From Pedosphaera sp. (GTDB lineage: Bacteria > Verrucomicrobiota > Verrucomicrobiia > Limisphaerales > Pedosphaeraceae): a stretch of 64,000 nt of DNA. Where the stretch lies: the NCBI GenBank assembly GCA_028293285.1, contig JAQGPC010000295.1, positions 1 through 64,000 on the forward strand. The letters are read 5' to 3'. A model generated the notes under the pieces. That model did not search any database. It saw only the letters and a program-made list of their open reading frames with translations, and had not been told where the DNA came from. This document shows positions 1 through 9,153 of this stretch, piece after piece (the stretch's first letter is position 1; each line of letters opens with the position of its first letter). A program made the translations under genes and the position numbers.

Positions 1-88
1 CATCCTCGCGCATCAAACATAAATACGGAGCCGCAAAGGCCCACTCCTCATCACTCACATCACTCGGATAATTACCTCGTTCTATCAT
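1..88 (-). mobile_element. N-terminal fragment of an IS4/IS5-type (DUF4096-like) transposase, cut by the window edge
   Basis: Reverse complement from ATG at 88 reads MIERGNYPSDVSDEEWAFAAPYLCLMRED, matching the YPSDLSDEEWA...P signature of IS5-family transposase N-termini. Not in the ORF track because it is truncated. Confidence 0.75.
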
Positions 89-197
89 CCAACAGCTTAC
101 ACCAACAAAGTTAAGTACACCCTCTAGAGTTTCATGCGAAATCTGCTCTCAAATTAATGCTTCGTGTGGCCAGTTTGTAGCAGATTAGGGGAAAATA

Positions 198-344
198 AGA
201 AAAGAATTCCCACAACTCAGAGCAATCATCGGGCAAACTGGAGCAAGTTCGTGGGAAGTCGGAGCAGTTTCCCCCAATCTTGGAGTAAGTTCCCTCGAAC
301 TCGGAGCAAAAGCAGGAGAAAATTGAGCAAACTTGTGAAGAACT
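198..344. repeat. Degenerate tandem repeat with exact 21-bp period (at least 6 units)
   Basis: The core [g/a]GAG[c/t]aa recurs at 219, 240, 261, 282, 303 and 324, spacing exactly 21 bp. Minus-frame translation shows heptads CSEFEGT/YSKIGGN/CSDFPRT/CSSLPDD/CSELWEF. Confidence 0.8.
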
Positions 345-529
345 GTCCTGTTTACTTTTGGTTTTGGTGTTGACACAATAATAACAAGTGTTATAATGTG
401 GGTTGAGCCCGGTATTGGGCGACGGCGCGTTGGTTGTGCCGGGGTTCTTTGACAAGTTGCAGTGAAAAGTGACGTGATCGAGCCGGTGATGGTCACAGGT
501 TTTCAGGTTATAAGGTTCAGCTGAATGGC

Positions 530-1260
530 CCGTGGTGCGTTGTTCGTGGTGCGTTGGCTGAAATTCCGGGTTATTCCGTGTTAATGGGGGTTAATCCGCG
601 TTAAAAAACAGAGGACTGAGGTCAGATGACGGAAGCCGGAAGTCAGAACTCTGAAGGGCTGAAAACTCATCACCGCATGCGGGACGGGCGTTTCCAGCTA
701 CTGGAGATCGGAAAATCCGCCTGAAGGCGAAACTCCGAATAGTGGTCGAGAGACGAGGGTCCAGGGTCGAGGGCCAGCAAAATTAAGTCGGAACTCTGAA
801 CCGAGCCGGGGAATTACGGTTGGTCCGCGATAATTACGGTTAATTACGGTTAAAAAAAATAATAGGTGCAAAAAGGAGATGTTAGAGCCTCCTGACGTCG
901 GCTGCTACGGCGCGGAAGCGGGTTCGATCCAGTACGAGCTAGTATGACCTGGTGCGAGCTGGAAATGTTGCGTGGTTCGCGGTGCGTTGCCGGATAGGAC
1001 GGAAATTCCGGGTTAAAAGATGGTTGGTCCGCGAATGACGCCAATGGCCACGAAGGGGAATGAGGAACAACCAAGGCGCAAAGACGCCAAGAAGGGGGAT
1101 GGCCACGAAAGGGGCACAAGATGCCGGAGGTGGGAAAGGGTATTGGCCGCGAGAGGACCCAGAGGGCGCAAAAAGGAAGATGAAATAGTAAGTGTGAGTA
1201 GGTACGAGCTGGTACGACCTGGTGCGAGCAGATGGGAGTTGAGCCAAGTGCGGAATTCGG
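530..1260 (+). repeat. Mosaic intergenic repeat region, copy A
   Basis: Contains words shared with the reverse complement of 29590-30090, e.g. GGAGATGTTAGAGCCTCCTGACGTCGGCTGCTACGG (875-910), TAATTACGGTTAATTACGGTTAAAA, GTACGAGCTGGTACGACCTGGTG, GACGGAAATTCCGGGTTA. Confidence 0.85.
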
Positions 1261-1311
1261 AGTGCGGGGTGCGGAATGGAGGCTGAAGTTTGACGACAAC
1301 CTGGAAATTCG

Positions 1312-1338
1312 CTCGTCGTCGATTCCGTCGACGACGAG
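1312..1338. repeat. Perfect 11-bp inverted repeat with 5-nt loop
   Basis: CTCGTCGTCGA-TTCCG-TCGACGACGAG. Confidence 0.8.
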
Positions 1339-1621
1339 AAAAGTAAGGGGTTTTGAGGTGTTTTCATTTTCAAAGCTGCAATCCTGACGGATGCGGTGGG
1401 GAAGGTGTGTGGGTGAGTGAGAAAGTGGTTGGTTTTTCCAAAGCGATGTTGACTTAGTTTTTTTGATGGGATAACAAAGGCGCATGGTTAAGGGGCGGTT
1501 GCGTTTTGGAGATTCTGGACAAAACGTTTTGCAATCGCCCTGACCAAAGGATGGTCGTTGTGGGTGAAGGTTCACCACTCAAATACAAATGAACAAATCC
1601 AGATTAAGGAGGAGTGCGCGT

Positions 1622-2074
1622 ATGAAGGCATTGTCAAAAGTAGTCGGTGTATTGATTGTAGTTTTGTTTGGTTCGGTTGCGTCCCAGGGGCAGGTCTTTC
1701 CCACTCGGACAGGAGGCCCCGGCGACACAAACACCATCTCAGTGGTGCCTAATTTTGGCAGTCTGGTGATCACTTACGACTTCTTTGCCATTCCAGACAC
1801 GATGGATGTTTACTATGATGGCGCGAATATTTTCAGTTCCGGATTAATCAGCGGTCAGGGACAGTTCACGATAAATTATGGACCCGGTTCGGCCGACAGT
1901 CTCATGATTATTATGAATCAAGGAGGCAATGATCTAACTACAGCCTGGACCTACCAACCCACGGTGGTGCCGGAACCGGGTTGCCTTGCGCTTTTCGGAC
2001 TGGGAGTGCCGGCGCTGGTTTATGGTCGGCGGCGGATGCTGGCAGCGCGAGGTGAGCGGGTAGGGAAGAGTTAA
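1622..2074 (+). CDS. PEP-CTERM sorting domain-containing secreted protein
   Basis: Signal-peptide-like N-terminus; C-terminus VPEPGCLALFGLGVPALVYGRRRM (PEP motif, hydrophobic segment, Arg cluster). Confidence 0.85.
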   Translation: MKALSKVVGVLIVVLFGSVASQGQVFPTRTGGPGDTNTISVVPNFGSLVITYDFFAIPDTMDVYYDGANIFSSGLISGQGQFTINYGPGSADSLMIIMNQGGNDLTTAWTYQPTVVPEPGCLALFGLGVPALVYGRRRMLAARGERVGKS

Positions 2075-2087
2075 GGGCTGGGAGTGT

Positions 2088-2384
2088 ATGGGAATGCATT
2101 TAGGGCCGCGCGGAACTGATACTTGGGATGCGGTGGTCTTCCGATGCCTGCTGCTGGCGGACGCGCTGGTGCTGTTCTTTTATTTTTGTGCCGGGATGAG
2201 CGGGAGCCATGTGTCAGAAGAAATGACATTTATTACCATGCTGGTTTTGCTAGTGCTGGGTTTGTTCTTGCTCGTTGTTTCTCCGCTTGCGTCAAGGATT
2301 GACCGTGGCTGGAGAATTGCTGGCTTCTTGTTGAGCATCCTTTCACTGCTTTCCTTGTTGCTGCCGACATTGGCTCGGGCATGA
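2088..2384 (+). CDS. Small multi-TM hypothetical membrane protein
   Basis: 98-aa ORF with three hydrophobic segments, in the gap between two same-strand genes. Confidence 0.5.
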   Translation: MGMHLGPRGTDTWDAVVFRCLLLADALVLFFYFCAGMSGSHVSEEMTFITMLVLLVLGLFLLVVSPLASRIDRGWRIAGFLLSILSLLSLLLPTLARA

Positions 2385-2470
2385 AACTTCCGTCGTCAAA
2401 GAATTGAACGTTGCTAAAGGATATCAGTCTGTTATACAGCAACCATCTGGAACGCAGATTGTTTAATACC

Positions 2471-4675
2471 ATGGTGGAACCAAGGACGTTTTTAAGCCCG
2501 CCAGCCCGCAAGAGTGCTGGAATTCGCCGGATTGTTTGCCAGTTGATTGGCATCCTCACACTTTTCGCCCTGACGTTTTCGGCGCGCGCGATTCCGCAGT
2601 TCGATGTGTTTCTCGGCTATGATGGCGTGGTGCCGGAGGCGAGTTGGTTTCCCATTGTCTGCGAAATCAAGAATGACGGGCCGGGATTCGTGGGCGTGAT
2701 TGAAGTAACGGCCAACAATTACAATAATCAGGATCATACGCGCCGGTTGATCGTTGAATTGCCCACGGGGACGTTGAAGCGGGTGGTGATTCCGGTGTTT
2801 TCGGCGGCGCGGTATCAAAGCAGTTGGGATGTGCATTTGCTGGATCAGCGGAGGCGGGATTTAGCGCCGCCGCAAACGGGGATTCGCCCGCGCAAGCAAA
2901 TCACTTCGGCGACCACGTTGCTTGGGGCCATTCCCCGCACGGCGAGTGGGGTGCCGGTGTTGCGCGCCATCGTGGGTAATAATCAAACGGAACTTCAGCC
3001 AACGACGGCGCGGTTGCAGACTTCCATCCTGCCGGATAATCCGCTGGTGTTCGAGGGCATGGATTCGCTTTATTTGAATTCCGAGAAAGTTTCGGAACTG
3101 ACCAGCAATCAAAAGGGAGCGTTGTCAGCATGGCTGAATGCGGGTGGGCATTTGATCATCGGCGTGGAGCAGATTGGCGATGTCAATGGCAGTCCATGGT
3201 TGCAGGAGCTTATGCCTTGTGAACTCAAGGACGTGCGGAACGTGCAAAACCATGCTGAACTACAAGCCTGGTTGAAGACTGGGGTTTCACAGTTTCTGAA
3301 AAGTTCAGGCAGGAATAAGCGGCCGGAACAAGAGGTGTTGGTGAATCCATTTGCGGATCTGCCGGGTGATCCTGCATTTGAGGCCGCGCCGCTGCAAATC
3401 ATCACGGGCAAGCCGCGCAACGCAGAGATATTGGTTTCGGTGGAGGACACTCCGGCGATTGTGACTGCGCACCGCGGTTATGGTCGAGTGACGGCGTTGT
3501 TGTTCAGCCCGGAACGCGAGCCGATGCGTTCGTGGAAAAACCTGCCGACGTTCTGGTCGAAGGTGACGGAAGTTTCACCGAAGTTGTATGCCTCGGAAAA
3601 CTCGGTGCAACCGCGCGGTGGTTACAGTACCGATGGAATTTTCGGCGCAATGATTGACAGTAAACAAGTGCGGAAACTGCCGGTCGGATGGCTTTTGTTA
3701 CTGTTGATCGTTTATCTGCTGGTCATTGGGCCATTTGATCAAATGTGGTTGAAGCGGGTGAAGCGGCCCATGCTGACCTGGATTACGTTTCCGTGCTACG
3801 TGGTTTTGTTTTCGCTGTTGATATATTTCATCGGTTATCGGCTGCGCGCGGGCGAGACGGAGTGGAATGAACTGCATGTGGTGGATGTGTTGGAACACAA
3901 TGGACAGGCGGAATTACGCGGCCGGACTTATGCCTCCATTTATTCGCCGGTGAATGCCACCTACAAAGTTGAAAGTGCGCAGAATTGTTCCACGTTCCGC
4001 GGGGAGTTTGTCAGCAGTTGGAACGGTGGCGGTGGCAACAGCTCAGAGAAAGCGGACGTGGTGCAAAACGGTGATAACTACCGCGCTGAAATATTTGTGC
4101 CAGTTTGGACCAGCCAACTTTATGTGAGTGATTGGTGGATGAATACGACCATGCCTCTGAGGTTGGCGGTTGTCCCGGACAACAATGGTTGGCAGGTGAC
4201 AGTCGAGAACCTCTCGGACCATGATTTGAAAAATGCCCACCTGGTGGTGTCTGGCCGTGTCCTGGATTTAAAAGAAATTCCCAAAGGACAGAAGAAAACT
4301 TTTGGCTTCAAAAAAGAAGAGGGCACAGGGCTGCGCGACTTTGTTTATCAACACGGTGGTAATTTCCAATCTGCCATCATGCATCGTCACCAGGCCTTCG
4401 GCTCCAGCGGGAGCGGACAAATCCAGGATTTGCCCAACAGCACCATGGCCGTTTCATTTGTTTCCCAGTTGGCCAATGGACAGACGCAGCAGGACTTTGT
4501 TTCCACGCCCGGTTTGGACCTGAGTTCGGTAGTTGAACATGGCAATGCTGTGTTGCTGGCCTGGGAATCGGACTTCTCGCCCGTCCGGCCCATCAACCAA
4601 TTTCCAACGCGCCGCAGCCACAAGGACACCCTTTGGCGCATTTCTGTTCCGGTATATACGCAACCATCGCTTTGA
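2471..4675 (+). CDS. Large membrane-anchored hypothetical protein upstream of ABC exporter
   Basis: Signal-like N-terminus, TM segments (VGWLLLLLIVYLLVIGPFDQ; MLTWITFPCYVVLFSLLIYFIGY); ends 11 bp before the ABC ATPase. Start codon uncertain (2411 TTG or 2471 ATG). Confidence 0.8.
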   Translation: MVEPRTFLSPPARKSAGIRRIVCQLIGILTLFALTFSARAIPQFDVFLGYDGVVPEASWFPIVCEIKNDGPGFVGVIEVTANNYNNQDHTRRLIVELPTGTLKRVVIPVFSAARYQSSWDVHLLDQRRRDLAPPQTGIRPRKQITSATTLLGAIPRTASGVPVLRAIVGNNQTELQPTTARLQTSILPDNPLVFEGMDSLYLNSEKVSELTSNQKGALSAWLNAGGHLIIGVEQIGDVNGSPWLQELMPCELKDVRNVQNHAELQAWLKTGVSQFLKSSGRNKRPEQEVLVNPFADLPGDPAFEAAPLQIITGKPRNAEILVSVEDTPAIVTAHRGYGRVTALLFSPEREPMRSWKNLPTFWSKVTEVSPKLYASENSVQPRGGYSTDGIFGAMIDSKQVRKLPVGWLLLLLIVYLLVIGPFDQMWLKRVKRPMLTWITFPCYVVLFSLLIYFIGYRLRAGETEWNELHVVDVLEHNGQAELRGRTYASIYSPVNATYKVESAQNCSTFRGEFVSSWNGGGGNSSEKADVVQNGDNYRAEIFVPVWTSQLYVSDWWMNTTMPLRLAVVPDNNGWQVTVENLSDHDLKNAHLVVSGRVLDLKEIPKGQKKTFGFKKEEGTGLRDFVYQHGGNFQSAIMHRHQAFGSSGSGQIQDLPNSTMAVSFVSQLANGQTQQDFVSTPGLDLSSVVEHGNAVLLAWESDFSPVRPINQFPTRRSHKDTLWRISVPVYTQPSL

Positions 4676-4686
4676 TTTAATAGAAT

Positions 4687-5643
4687 ATGAATGCTGATTC
4701 CGCTCCTCCGGTTCCTGCGGTGCATACCACCGGTTTGACCCGCACGTATGGTTCAATGACCGCGCTCAACTCGCTCGACTTGACAGTCATGCGTGGAGAT
4801 CTCTTCGGATTTATCGGCTCCAACGGCGCGGGCAAAACGACTACGCTCCGCATCCTGGCGACCTTTTTGGCCCCGTCCGCAGGAACAGCCAAAGTCCTCG
4901 GTCATGATGTTGTGCGCGATGCCGATGCCGTGCGTCATGTCATCGGTTACATGCCGGATTTCTTCGGTGTGTATAAGGACATGGAAGTAACTGAGTATCT
5001 GGATTTCTTCGGTGCCTGTTACAAAATCCCAACCGCGCAACGCGAAAAAACGGTCAATGATGTGCTCGAACTCGTTGGCTTGAGTGAGAAAAAAGGCGCG
5101 CTCATTGGCGCGTTGAGCCGGGGCATGCAACAACGACTCGGCCTGGCTCGCGTGCTGATTCATGATCCGCAGGTTCTGTTGCTCGACGAACCCGCCAGTG
5201 GATTGGATCCGCGGGCACGCATCGAAATGATGGCCATTTTGCAGGAGCTTCAGCGCCTCGGTAAAACCATCATCATCTCGTCACACATCCTGAGCGAGCT
5301 CCAAACGCTCTGTAATCGTGTGGCGATTATCGAACGCGGACAATTGATTTATTGCGGCCCGGTTCAGGGCGTGCGCGATCAGATGGCATCGGGCTTGGTT
5401 GTTTGGGTGAAAGTTGCGGCTGATAGCAACAAAGCCATCGAATTATTGAAGACGCGGAGTGAAGTCGCCGAGGTGCAAACTGTGGACGGACGTATCAAAA
5501 TTACGATGGTGGATCACAATGTCGACCACGGTTTTGTAGCCGAGACATTGATCCACGGTGGGCTGCGACTTACCCAATTGCAGGAAGACGAGTTGGGGTT
5601 GGAAGAAGTTTTCCTGCGCGTCACTCGTGGAGAAACTCAATAA
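4687..5643 (+). CDS. ABC transporter ATP-binding protein
   Basis: Walker A GSNGAGKTT, signature LSRGMQQRLGLARVLI, Walker B VLLLDEPASGLDP. Confidence 0.97.
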   Translation: MNADSAPPVPAVHTTGLTRTYGSMTALNSLDLTVMRGDLFGFIGSNGAGKTTTLRILATFLAPSAGTAKVLGHDVVRDADAVRHVIGYMPDFFGVYKDMEVTEYLDFFGACYKIPTAQREKTVNDVLELVGLSEKKGALIGALSRGMQQRLGLARVLIHDPQVLLLDEPASGLDPRARIEMMAILQELQRLGKTIIISSHILSELQTLCNRVAIIERGQLIYCGPVQGVRDQMASGLVVWVKVAADSNKAIELLKTRSEVAEVQTVDGRIKITMVDHNVDHGFVAETLIHGGLRLTQLQEDELGLEEVFLRVTRGETQ

Positions 5644-5703
5644 CACCGATTGGTTGGTGCGCACCACGCTTCGTCTGTTGATGCGTGAGTGGAAATGTTG
5701 CCG

Positions 5704-7425
5704 ATGACTTTTCTACCGATAGTCGAGCGGGAGTTGCGGGTGGCGTCGAGACGTGCGCTTACTTACTGGGTCCGCCTGATTGCCGCATTGCTGGCGTTGC
5801 TGGTTTTTGCGGGGTTTCAGATCATCGCTGAAATGGCTAAAGGGGCAATGTTCAACCTTGGGCAGATCGAGTTTTCCGTCATGAAATGGATGAGCTTCGC
5901 CTTTGCTTGTTCCATGGGTGTGTTTCTCACTTCAGACTCGTTGAGCGAGGAGAAACGGGAAGGAACTCTCGGGCTGCTCTTTCTCACGGACCTGCGCGGC
6001 CACGATGTTGTTCTGGGAAAACTTTTTTCCAATTCGATTCGGGCAGTCTATGGATTGCTGGCGACCTTCCCAGTCTTGGGATTGACCTTTCTAATTGGCG
6101 GTGTGGCCGGCGCCGAATTTGGGCGGGTCATGCTTGTGATTTGCAATACACTCTTCTTCTCGCTTTCCCTCGGCTTGATTATCAGCTCTGTCAGCCGTGA
6201 CACGATTAAGACAATGAATGGGACATTGCTTGCCAGTGTGATTTTCTTCGGGGGCTTGCCTCTGGTGGATTCGCTTATTCCCAAATTAACTTCCATCCCC
6301 TTCAAACCGATTCTCAGCATTGCCAGTCCGGTCTATTTGTTTGCTGAAACCGATGCCAGCAATCCTTCAAACTACTGGCTCAGCCTGGGCATCCAACATG
6401 CAATGGGGTGGGGTTTTCTTCTTTTGGCCAGCCTTTGTGCGCCGCGTGCATGGCAGGAGAAGTCGAACAATTCAAGCCAGACACGCTACACTCTGTCTGA
6501 AAAGTTGCGATTCGGTGGAATACGCGCCCGTGCGGCATTTCGTCGCAGGTTGCTGGACAAGGAACCATTCCTCTGGCTTGCCTTACGTGACCGGTGGCTG
6601 GCGCGGTTGATTTTAATTGTCACAATGTTGGGCCTCGCCTGGCTTGGCACCGGCATCATTTACGGCAAAGTCAGCACCGCCTTCAGGTCTGCTTATTATG
6701 TGCAGACGGCATTCGTATTCCTCGTGGAACTATGGGTCGCATCACAGGCAAGCCGCTTCTTTGTGGATGCAGTCCGCAACGGTGCGCTGGAACTGCTGCT
6801 GATAACGCCGACAAGCCCCGGTCAGATTGCTCGCAGCCAATGGAGTGCGATATGGCGAACTTTCCTGATACCAGTGCTGATTTTGATCCTATTGCAAATC
6901 ATCGGTGGCACCATGATGTTTTTTCAGATGAGGAAAGCAATGACTGGCATGAAGGGGACGCCTGGTTTCAGTTTCGAATACTTTCAACTGGTAAACATGG
7001 TTGTGGGCGTGGTGAGTTTTATTGCCAATCTGGCCGCTGTGGCCTGGTTTGGAATGTGGATGGGAGTAACCACTCGTAAACATTCCATCGCGGTATTGAA
7101 AACCCTTTGCTTTGTTTTGATATTGCCCTGGCTGGCCTTGATATTTGTGCAGGGAGTTTCGATGGCTGCTCTGGCCTACTCGAAAGGTCCGTTCTGGATA
7201 AGTTCACTCATCGTCGGTGGCTTGTGCATTGGCAAGGATTTGTTTTTTATAGCCTGGTCGCGTCGCAGACTCTTGACCGGATTGCGTGAAAAAGTTTCTC
7301 GTGGCGAGGCTGCGCTGCCATTGCAGTCCACGCCATCTCCTGTGAATGAACCGCCAATTATCATGCCCGCTGTTGTTTCGGCAATTCCCGTAAAAGCAGA
7401 GGCTCCACCTGACGTGCTGCCGTAA
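5704..7425 (+). CDS. ABC-2 type transporter permease (paralogue 1)
   Basis: MTFLPIVERELRVASRRALTYWVRL..., LSEEKREGTLGLLFLTDLRGHDVVLGKL motif, multiple TM. Confidence 0.9.
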   Translation: MTFLPIVERELRVASRRALTYWVRLIAALLALLVFAGFQIIAEMAKGAMFNLGQIEFSVMKWMSFAFACSMGVFLTSDSLSEEKREGTLGLLFLTDLRGHDVVLGKLFSNSIRAVYGLLATFPVLGLTFLIGGVAGAEFGRVMLVICNTLFFSLSLGLIISSVSRDTIKTMNGTLLASVIFFGGLPLVDSLIPKLTSIPFKPILSIASPVYLFAETDASNPSNYWLSLGIQHAMGWGFLLLASLCAPRAWQEKSNNSSQTRYTLSEKLRFGGIRARAAFRRRLLDKEPFLWLALRDRWLARLILIVTMLGLAWLGTGIIYGKVSTAFRSAYYVQTAFVFLVELWVASQASRFFVDAVRNGALELLLITPTSPGQIARSQWSAIWRTFLIPVLILILLQIIGGTMMFFQMRKAMTGMKGTPGFSFEYFQLVNMVVGVVSFIANLAAVAWFGMWMGVTTRKHSIAVLKTLCFVLILPWLALIFVQGVSMAALAYSKGPFWISSLIVGGLCIGKDLFFIAWSRRRLLTGLREKVSRGEAALPLQSTPSPVNEPPIIMPAVVSAIPVKAEAPPDVLP

Positions 7426-7441
7426 TTGAGTCCGTCAACGC

Positions 7442-9097
7442 ATGAATGTAAAGCCGGTTATCGAACGTGAGTTGCGGGTGCAGGCCCGCCAATCATTCAC
7501 CTACGTCCTGCGGATGGTGGGAGTAACCACACTGCTTTTTGTCTGCTTTTACTTTGCCGCCACTGAAGGCTTTATACCCGAATTCGGCAGTAAGCTATTT
7601 GGCTATATCAATTTCACCTTGTTTTGCTCCGTATGGATATTGGTCCCACCGTTGGCCGCGGATTGCATCAGCCGCGAAAAGCGGGAAGGCACACTTGGTT
7701 TGCTATTTCTGACTCCATTGAAGGCACGTGATATTGTACTGGCAAAGGGATTGGTCCATGGTTTACGGGCTTTTACCCTTTGGCTGGCGGTCTTGCCGGT
7801 GATGACCATTCCCTTTTTAATCGGCGGCGTCACCTGGCAGGAAGCGGTTACCTGCGGCCTTGTCAATTTCAGTTCTATATGCTGGGCTTTGGCTGCTGGC
7901 GTAATGGCCTCCGCTACTGGCAAAGTTTGGCTGCGTTGTCTTTTGATGGCTTATATACTCGCCGCATTTTTTTTCACCCTATTTGGTTATATCAATGGAA
8001 TCAGCATTATTGGAACGGTCGGTAATTATTCTCCATTCTTCCGTACCCGCTCATTCTCCACCATTTCCACAGAAGGCGTGATTTCCATGGGCCTCTACTA
8101 TGCCACAGATTTTGGTGGTTCATGGGGTCCATTGTTGGCTTTGATACCTCCGAAGGGGCATTCGGCGTGGCTCTGGTGCCAAGGTGGGGTGGCTTTGGTG
8201 TCACTCATCGCCTTGTTGATTGTCATCAGAATTGCGGCCTTGCGATTGCGCCAAGGCTGGCAGGACAAACCTCCTTCGAAACAGCAGGTCAAAATGGAAA
8301 AAATATTTTGCACACCGGTATTGTGGGTTGGATTCCTACAGCGCTGGATGCGTCGTAAATTGGAACGCAATCCGATTGGCTGGCTCGAACAACGCACGTG
8401 GTCGGGCAGGGTGGTCACGTGGGGATGGTTTGCCATGATGATATCTCTTTATAGCGCGGCGTTGACCGAAGGGTTTCATCGCGGCATTCAAGTACTCCAA
8501 CAATTCATGGCCTGCCTGCTCATTGCTGGAGTTACCGTAAGCGCGGCAGGCAGTTTCCGGCGCGAACGTGAAACCGGCGTATTGGAACTGCTTCTCGTCT
8601 CGCCGATCACCGAGGCGCAGATTATTACAGGCCGCCTTCGCGGTTTGTGGGGCCAATTTTTGCCGGCCATGGTTATGTTGCTGGCCATCTGGATGTACTT
8701 TGGCACCATGATAAATCAGCGGGTTGATTTTGAATCAATTCGCCTCTATGGCCTGGCCTTTCTCACCATGCCCGTGATCGGGCTATACTTCTCCCTGCGG
8801 CGGAGCAACTTTATCAGTTCATTCTTGTTTACCTTGCTGCTGGGGCTGTTATTGCCCATGGGTATCAGGGCAGTGATTGGTTTCCTGTCCAATGTGCTTT
8901 TTGGTTTTGGCGGATATGGCTTTCGTTATAGCGAGTCAGATTCCTATTTGGATATGATTTTGTATTTGTTTTTAAGACTGATTGAATCAACTGCATTTAT
9001 CAGCCTGTGGCAGGGAGTGGTAGCGGTAATGCTTGGGCGGCGACTTTACCGGGACTTGGCCAGCCGTAATTTTCCTTTTGAAAAAGCATTAACTTAG
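7442..9097 (+). CDS. ABC-2 type transporter permease (paralogue 2)
   Basis: PVIERELRVQARQSFTYVLR..., ISREKREGTLGLLFLTPLKARDIVLAK motif, multiple TM. Confidence 0.9.
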   Translation: MNVKPVIERELRVQARQSFTYVLRMVGVTTLLFVCFYFAATEGFIPEFGSKLFGYINFTLFCSVWILVPPLAADCISREKREGTLGLLFLTPLKARDIVLAKGLVHGLRAFTLWLAVLPVMTIPFLIGGVTWQEAVTCGLVNFSSICWALAAGVMASATGKVWLRCLLMAYILAAFFFTLFGYINGISIIGTVGNYSPFFRTRSFSTISTEGVISMGLYYATDFGGSWGPLLALIPPKGHSAWLWCQGGVALVSLIALLIVIRIAALRLRQGWQDKPPSKQQVKMEKIFCTPVLWVGFLQRWMRRKLERNPIGWLEQRTWSGRVVTWGWFAMMISLYSAALTEGFHRGIQVLQQFMACLLIAGVTVSAAGSFRRERETGVLELLLVSPITEAQIITGRLRGLWGQFLPAMVMLLAIWMYFGTMINQRVDFESIRLYGLAFLTMPVIGLYFSLRRSNFISSFLFTLLLGLLLPMGIRAVIGFLSNVLFGFGGYGFRYSESDSYLDMILYLFLRLIESTAFISLWQGVVAVMLGRRLYRDLASRNFPFEKALT

Positions 9098-9153
9098 CAA
9101 GCAGATGACATTGACAGCATGAACACGAAATTGGGACTCTACCTTCCAGTCGC

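Noticed and set aside
198-344. CRISPR array
   Set aside because: Period of 21 bp with degenerate repeats and no conserved repeat/spacer structure; no cas genes in the window.
132-496. ORFs over the 21-bp tandem array as real heptad-repeat genes
   Set aside because: Several frames are open because the period is a multiple of three; no credible start context or homology by eye. Kept as a repeat, not a CDS.
850-1578. 242-aa minus-strand ORF across the mosaic repeat
   Set aside because: Pro/Ser/Arg-rich translation of repeat words; no domain; the repeat explains the open frame.
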